DNA of 8,962 nt. Origin: JAFGTE01 sp043800105 (lineage in GTDB: Bacteria; Patescibacteriota; Gracilibacteria; UM-FILTER-43-11). Location of the stretch: contig JAZDNJ010000005.1 of the NCBI GenBank assembly GCA_043800105.1, positions 1 to 8,962 on the forward strand, given 5' to 3'. A model generated the notes under the pieces. It had not been told where the DNA came from, searched no databases, and saw only the letters and a list, made by a program, of their open reading frames with translations. Made by a program: the position numbers and the translations under genes. Positions 6,209-8,962 of this stretch are shown piece after piece. How positions within the stretch are numbered: the stretch's first letter is position 1; each line of letters starts with the position of its first letter.

Positions 6209-7202
6209 ATTTTACTGCCTTATTCATATTAACCGGAATGATTTTAATGTGGGGATGTTTGTTCTGGAAAACCCTGAAGATCTCATCCACAAAAGCCTGC
6301 CCCACAGTCGGTACCCGGTCAAAATCAAGCGTGATAACATTAAATTTCTCCAGTCCAGACATAATACGGCGAGCCTGCGAACGAGAGACATGAACAGTAC
6401 CCATGGTGTAGAGCCGTATCTGGATTTCCGTTTTATCAAAAGTTAGCGCCGCCGGATCAGTCTGGTATTCCTTAAATATATCACTGAGATGTCTTTTTGA
6501 ACCCATTGCAATGATGAAAGTGACTTTGGTGCCCCTTTTTTTGGACCGCACTTCTTCAATAAAGATATCCTCGGCTTTGTTATCGACAGTTAGCTTGAAA
6601 CCAAAGCTTTCTAGCACGAACTGATCAGCCGCCTTTGAGGTAAAAAAGATACCTTCGCCTGAATGGGAACGGGGCATAGTAGTGGTCTTTCCTTTCAACA
6701 AGTCTTGCATCGCCTCCAGCTCGGAGGATAATTTTCTTTTTTGCATAACATTCCGGAATACACCGATACCAAAATCATCCACGTGGAAAATGAGGTTTTT
6801 AGGGTCGCTCTCCACGCTCACCTCAATGTTGTCCGATTTAGAATGCTCAATAGCGTTATTAAGCATCTCAGAAAAAGCGTACTGAAATATGTTCCTGACA
6901 TCATCGGAAACAGCAGCAAGCACCTGACTTGCCCCTTCTAATTCAGCCATAACCTTATGCTCCTCCAGATTATTGTTGACCAGCCTCCTTTTTACCGTAC
7001 CGATTATCACATGACCGTGCACAGGATGAGCATAAACAGCCTTTCTGGTTACCCCGAATTTGAGCAATTTTCTTTGCCGGACCAGCTTTTTGATAACCTG
7101 ATGAGCAAACTGCCTGGATACGCCAAACTTATTAGCCACCTCCTTACTCGTGAATTGGCTTCTTTCTAAGGCAAGACCCATAATGCGCTTTTCTAAATCC
7201 AT
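6186..7202 (-). CDS. HTH - GHKL ATPase - STAS-like (DUF4325) regulator
   Basis: The 338-residue chain has three parts. Residues 1-60 form a winged-helix-like DNA-binding region (FTSKEVANKFGVSRQFAHQVIKKL, then a wing reading LLKFGVTRKAVYAHP). Residues about 95-232 are a GHKL/HATPase domain with the N-box SEMLNNAIEHS (111-121), DDFGIGV (142-148), SGEGIFFTS (181-189) and GTKVTF (224-229). Residues about 255-325 match the STAS-like DUF4325 domain (SRSQARRIMSGLEKF and LDFDRVPTVGQAFVDEIF). The ATPase resembles anti-sigma kinases of the RsbW/SpoIIAB type, and the STAS-like part resembles their antagonists, so this may be a switch held within one protein. I see no His phosphoacceptor motif of a sensor kinase. 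Its promoter region carries 22-bp direct repeats, suggesting autoregulation. The stop is TGA. Confidence 0.88.
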   Translation of the reverse strand: MDLEKRIMGLALERSQFTSKEVANKFGVSRQFAHQVIKKLVRQRKLLKFGVTRKAVYAHPVHGHVIIGTVKRRLVNNNLEEHKVMAELEGASQVLAAVSDDVRNIFQYAFSEMLNNAIEHSKSDNIEVSVESDPKNLIFHVDDFGIGVFRNVMQKRKLSSELEAMQDLLKGKTTTMPRSHSGEGIFFTSKAADQFVLESFGFKLTVDNKAEDIFIEEVRSKKRGTKVTFIIAMGSKRHLSDIFKEYQTDPAALTFDKTEIQIRLYTMGTVHVSRSQARRIMSGLEKFNVITLDFDRVPTVGQAFVDEIFRVFQNKHPHIKIIPVNMNKAVKFMVERAF

Positions 7203-7214
7203 TTTTAAAATTTA

Positions 7215-7269
7215 ATTGTCAACTCAATTGTAAAGTAATTTTTTTAGATTGTAAACCCAATTGTAAAGT
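7215..7269. promoter_or_regulatory. Probable operator: 22-bp imperfect direct repeat made of 9-bp half-sites
   Basis: On the + strand the 9-mer ATTGTAAAC/G occurs at 7227-7235, 7248-7256 and 7260-7268, with a variant ATTGTCAAC at 7215-7223. They group into two 22-bp copies, 7215-7236 and 7248-7269, which agree at 20 of 22 positions and start 33 bp apart, about three helical turns. Half-sites within each copy start 12 bp apart. The copies cover the -10 and -35 boxes of the - strand gene, a typical layout for a repressor site. The likeliest binder is the HTH protein encoded just beside it, which is inference. Confidence 0.75.
7227..7255 (-). promoter_or_regulatory. Promoter of the HTH-ATPase-STAS gene
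   Basis: Read on the - strand, TTTACA (7255-7250) and TACAAT (7232-7227) are separated by 17 bp, five of six matches each. Twenty-four bases lie between the -10 and the ATG at 7202, so the leader would be about 17 bases with no Shine-Dalgarno. Both boxes fall inside copies of the 9-bp repeat described at 7215-7269. Confidence 0.7.
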
Positions 7270-7317
7270 CCATTCGCGCAAAAAATCAGAAAACAGCTTC
7301 ATTAAGCCAACTCGCTA

Positions 7318-7345
7318 TTGACAAGAGAGTACTTAGTGCTATAAT
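7318..7345 (+). promoter_or_regulatory. Strong promoter of the SLH-sortase gene
   Basis: A perfect TTGACA (7318-7323), 16-bp spacer and perfect TATAAT (7340-7345) are further strengthened by an extended -10 TG at 7337-7338. Fourteen bases separate the -10 from the ATG at 7360, so the leader should be only about 7 bases and contains no Shine-Dalgarno. Confidence 0.9.
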
Positions 7346-7359
7346 TACCCCCTCTTATC

Positions 7360-8466
7360 ATGTCTATGTCTTTCGCCAAGCGCATCTTTATCGGATTTTT
7401 AGCTTCTGTCGTGCTTTCCGGCCCACTTGCCTCAGCGCAGATTTATCCGGATGTTTCAGTCAACCACAAGCATAATAATGCCATCGCCGCCCTGACCGCC
7501 CAAGATACCATCCAGGGCTATCCGAACGGAGAATTTCACCCCAACGGCCTGATCAACCGTGCCGAAGCCGTCAAAATACTGACCAAATCAAAATTCACAA
7601 CCAGCATTATGGACGCGTCACTGGACTGGCATAAACAGGCCAATCATCATTATGTCATGTTTCCGGATGTACCCATTTGGGAATGGTACGGAAAATATGT
7701 GGAAGTCTCCTACCAAAATCAGATCGTGCAGGGCTACCCGGACGGACTTTTTCGGCCGGCCAACCACATTAACTTTGCCGAAGCCCTGAAAGTCATATTG
7801 GAAACTTACAAAGTCGACCTCAGTCAGTCCGGCTTCACCCCCAATAAACTGCTTTACGTAAACAAAGACGAATGGTTTGAAAAATATTTCACCTATGCCT
7901 ACGACCATAATCTGATCAATCAGAACAAGTTTTATCATCCCGGCCAGCTCATCACACGGGGAGAATTTGTGGAAATAATCTACCGTCTGGAAGAAGTGCT
8001 GAAAAACAGACTGCCGGCCTACATCAGCGCCGCCGATCTCACTTCAGACGAATACAAAATCACCATTCCCAAACTCAACATCATTAACGTGGATGTTAAT
8101 TTTGCCAGTGTTTATGATCCCACTTCAGCCATGGGCATTCTGAAATACGGCCTCGGCAATTATCTGAACCCACCTGACAGCAAAAAGAAAATGCTCTTGT
8201 TCGGCCACTCATCCGGCTACGCCTGGGATCATTCCGATTACAAAACCATCCTGAAAGAGATCAACCGCCTGAGTAACGGCGACCGCGTCTTTATTAATTA
8301 CAGGGAAAAAGGTTACGTGTTCGAGATCTTCAATTCCGAAATTATTCCGGCCTCGCAGGACCATATTCTTGTCCAGAATAACAATAACAACGAACTGGCG
8401 CTTTACACCTGCTGGCCACCCAACAGCATCGCGCAACGCTATGTCGTCTACGGAAAACCTGTTTGA
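7360..8466 (+). CDS. Secreted SLH-domain sortase
   Basis: The 368-residue product begins with a signal peptide (basic FAKR, hydrophobic core, likely cleavage after A-S-A at 26). Three S-layer-homology domains follow at about 28-78, 100-155 and 170-215, with marks such as GYPNGEFHPNGLINRAEA, GYPDGLFRPANHINFAEA and LITRGEF. A sortase domain (about 230-368) starts at ITIPKLNI. His283 in FGHSSGY, Cys351 in LYTCWPP and Arg360 in QRYVVYG form the complete catalytic triad. Sortases cut LPxTG-like signals and join the substrate to the cell surface. SLH domains usually bind cell-wall polymers, so this enzyme may be held at the wall and not by a membrane helix. A run of five Asn (340-344) precedes the catalytic strand. 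The LPQTG protein at the left edge is a candidate substrate. An in-frame ATG at 7366 is an alternative start; the first ATG fits the promoter well. Confidence 0.92.
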   Translation: MSMSFAKRIFIGFLASVVLSGPLASAQIYPDVSVNHKHNNAIAALTAQDTIQGYPNGEFHPNGLINRAEAVKILTKSKFTTSIMDASLDWHKQANHHYVMFPDVPIWEWYGKYVEVSYQNQIVQGYPDGLFRPANHINFAEALKVILETYKVDLSQSGFTPNKLLYVNKDEWFEKYFTYAYDHNLINQNKFYHPGQLITRGEFVEIIYRLEEVLKNRLPAYISAADLTSDEYKITIPKLNIINVDVNFASVYDPTSAMGILKYGLGNYLNPPDSKKKMLLFGHSSGYAWDHSDYKTILKEINRLSNGDRVFINYREKGYVFEIFNSEIIPASQDHILVQNNNNNELALYTCWPPNSIAQRYVVYGKPV

Positions 8467-8468
8467 AA

Positions 8469-8514
8469 TGGGGATATCTCAGAATGAATTATAAAAATTT
8501 ATAAAACTTCCCCA
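8469..8514 (+). repeat. Nested inverted repeat after the sortase stop codon
   Basis: TGGGGA (8469-8474) is complementary to TCCCCA (8509-8514), and between them TTATAAA (8489-8495) pairs with TTTATAA (8498-8504). No T-tract follows, so this is at best a weak transcription end or mRNA-stabilising structure. The AT palindrome may instead belong to the origin region. Confidence 0.35.
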
Positions 8515-8584
8515 CATATTAATAAAAAATTGGCTTAAAATAAAGGAAACCCCCGAAAGCCAAAAACAAGCCAAATTAAAATAA

Positions 8585-8626
8585 TTGTCCACAGATTTTC
8601 CACAAGTTTTCCACAGATTTTCCACA
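8585..8626 (+). other. Array of four DnaA boxes at exact 11-bp spacing
   Basis: TTGTCCACA at 8585-8593 is followed by TTTTCCACA at 8596-8604, 8607-8615 and 8618-8626. All lie on the + strand with 2-bp linkers (GA, AG, GA). The TTTTCCACA copies fit the relaxed DnaA-box consensus TTWTNCACA, and the first differs only at its third base. A period of 11 bp places all boxes on the same face of the helix, suited to cooperative DnaA assembly. A degraded copy (TTGTCTAAA, 8630-8638) may continue the array. Confidence 0.78.
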
Positions 8627-8644
8627 AAATTGTCTAAATTCAAA

Positions 8645-8735
8645 TGTCCAATATTTGTATTCACCACACCGGATTTTTCCTTTTCAATCAGAGTAAAAAC
8701 TGTCCAACGTTAAACTAACTAATTTTTTGTCCAAC
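8645..8735 (+). repeat. Dispersed TGTCCAAY repeats next to the DnaA boxes
   Basis: TGTCCAAT at 8645-8652 and TGTCCAAC at 8701-8708 and 8728-8735 share orientation with the DnaA boxes and resemble a box whose last bases have changed from CACA to CAAY. They may be low-affinity DnaA sites or sites for another protein. Confidence 0.5.
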
Positions 8736-8929
8736 TAATGTAATAATCCTCTTACTTCCCCTCTTTTTAACAACAACTATTAAATTCTAACATTATCTCT
8801 AAAATACAAGCCTGTAATACAACTACTAAAAAAATAATATTATAAATAAATTATAGAAAACAGATTGCCAGCCAATATAAAAACCATTAATATTTGTATG
8901 TAATTTAAAAAGAAATTTAATTCACAGTT

Positions 8930-8962
8930 ATGGCATCGAACGGGATCGCGGCACCATTTACA
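8930..8962 (+). CDS. Possible start of a further gene (3' truncated)
   Basis: An ATG at 8930 opens a frame reading MASNGIAAPFT to the window edge. Base composition changes abruptly here from very AT-rich to mostly GC, as at the other gene starts in this window. No Shine-Dalgarno is present, which is also the norm here. A weak promoter could be TTGCCA (8865-8870) with TAATAT (8888-8893) at 17 bp. Eleven residues are too few to name a product; it does not look like the usual start of DnaA. Confidence 0.42.
   Translation, partial: MASNGIAAPFT

Larger units (their letters stand above)
8467..8929. other. Non-coding AT-rich region, candidate replication origin (oriC)
   Basis: This 463-bp stretch has no credible gene. 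It contains an inverted repeat just after the sortase stop, a head-to-tail cluster of four DnaA boxes (8585-8626), further TGTCCAAY repeats, and an AT-rich stretch before the next start codon. In 8821-8930, 19 of 110 bases are G or C. A box cluster beside an AT-rich unwinding zone in an intergenic gap is the usual layout of a bacterial origin. The + strand just left of it is rich in C over G (67 C to 42 G in 8041-8280, counted by hand), as expected left of an origin. No dnaA, dnaN or rpmH is visible, so the assignment remains a prediction. Confidence 0.62.

Noticed and set aside
8585..8626. Short regular repeats read as a CRISPR array or tandem satellite
   Set aside because: The period is only 11 bp and there are no spacers; the unit matches the DnaA-box consensus.
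8479..8667. A 62-codon open frame on the - strand
   Set aside because: Its middle (WKTCGKSVDN) is simply the reverse complement of the DnaA boxes, the rest is AT-rich sequence, and no promoter or related gene supports it.
1..8962. Use of a recoded genetic code (TGA as glycine)
   Set aside because: TGA ends the ankyrin, MBL, sortase and HTH-ATPase genes at sensible C-termini, and no gene contains an in-frame TGA needing readthrough.

Overview
The window looks like part of a bacterial chromosome, most likely from a Patescibacteria/CPR-type lineage, perhaps Peregrinibacteria-like. That placement is inference. It rests on the lack of Shine-Dalgarno sequences, promoters lying almost on the start codons, small standalone ComEC-type and SLH-sortase proteins, and ordinary use of TGA as a stop, which argues against the recoded Gracilibacteria and Absconditabacteria. 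There are eight well-supported genes, seven on the + strand and one on the - strand, plus the probable first codons of a ninth gene at the right edge. I see no rRNA, tRNA, CRISPR or insertion sequence.

Left part (1-2315): the 3' end of a surface protein (fibronectin type III, SbsA-like Ig, Pro/Glu linker, second fibronectin type III) ends in an LPQTG cell-wall sorting signal. A lipoprotein with ankyrin repeats follows.

Middle (2348-6208): a membrane-tethered ComEC-type metallo-beta-lactamase; a GlmU-like sugar-1-phosphate nucleotidyltransferase with a left-handed beta-helix domain; a 61-residue two-helix membrane protein; a membrane PH-domain protein; and a GMP-synthase-like glutamine amidotransferase. 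The first three of these have their own recognisable promoters, two of them apparently leaderless. The PH-domain and amidotransferase genes follow the small membrane gene closely and probably share its transcript.

Right part (6186-8466): a - strand gene joins a winged-helix DNA-binding region, a GHKL ATPase domain and a STAS-like (DUF4325) domain in one chain. Its promoter lies inside a 22-bp direct repeat, a likely operator. Divergent from it is a secreted protein with three S-layer-homology domains fused to a sortase. This enzyme and the LPQTG protein at the left edge are a plausible enzyme-substrate pair for building the cell surface.

Right edge (8467-8929): a 463-bp non-coding, very AT-rich region carries four head-to-tail DnaA boxes spaced exactly 11 bp apart, followed by further box-like repeats and a stretch that is about 83% AT. 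This is a strong candidate replication origin. A short ORF starting at 8930 runs off the window.
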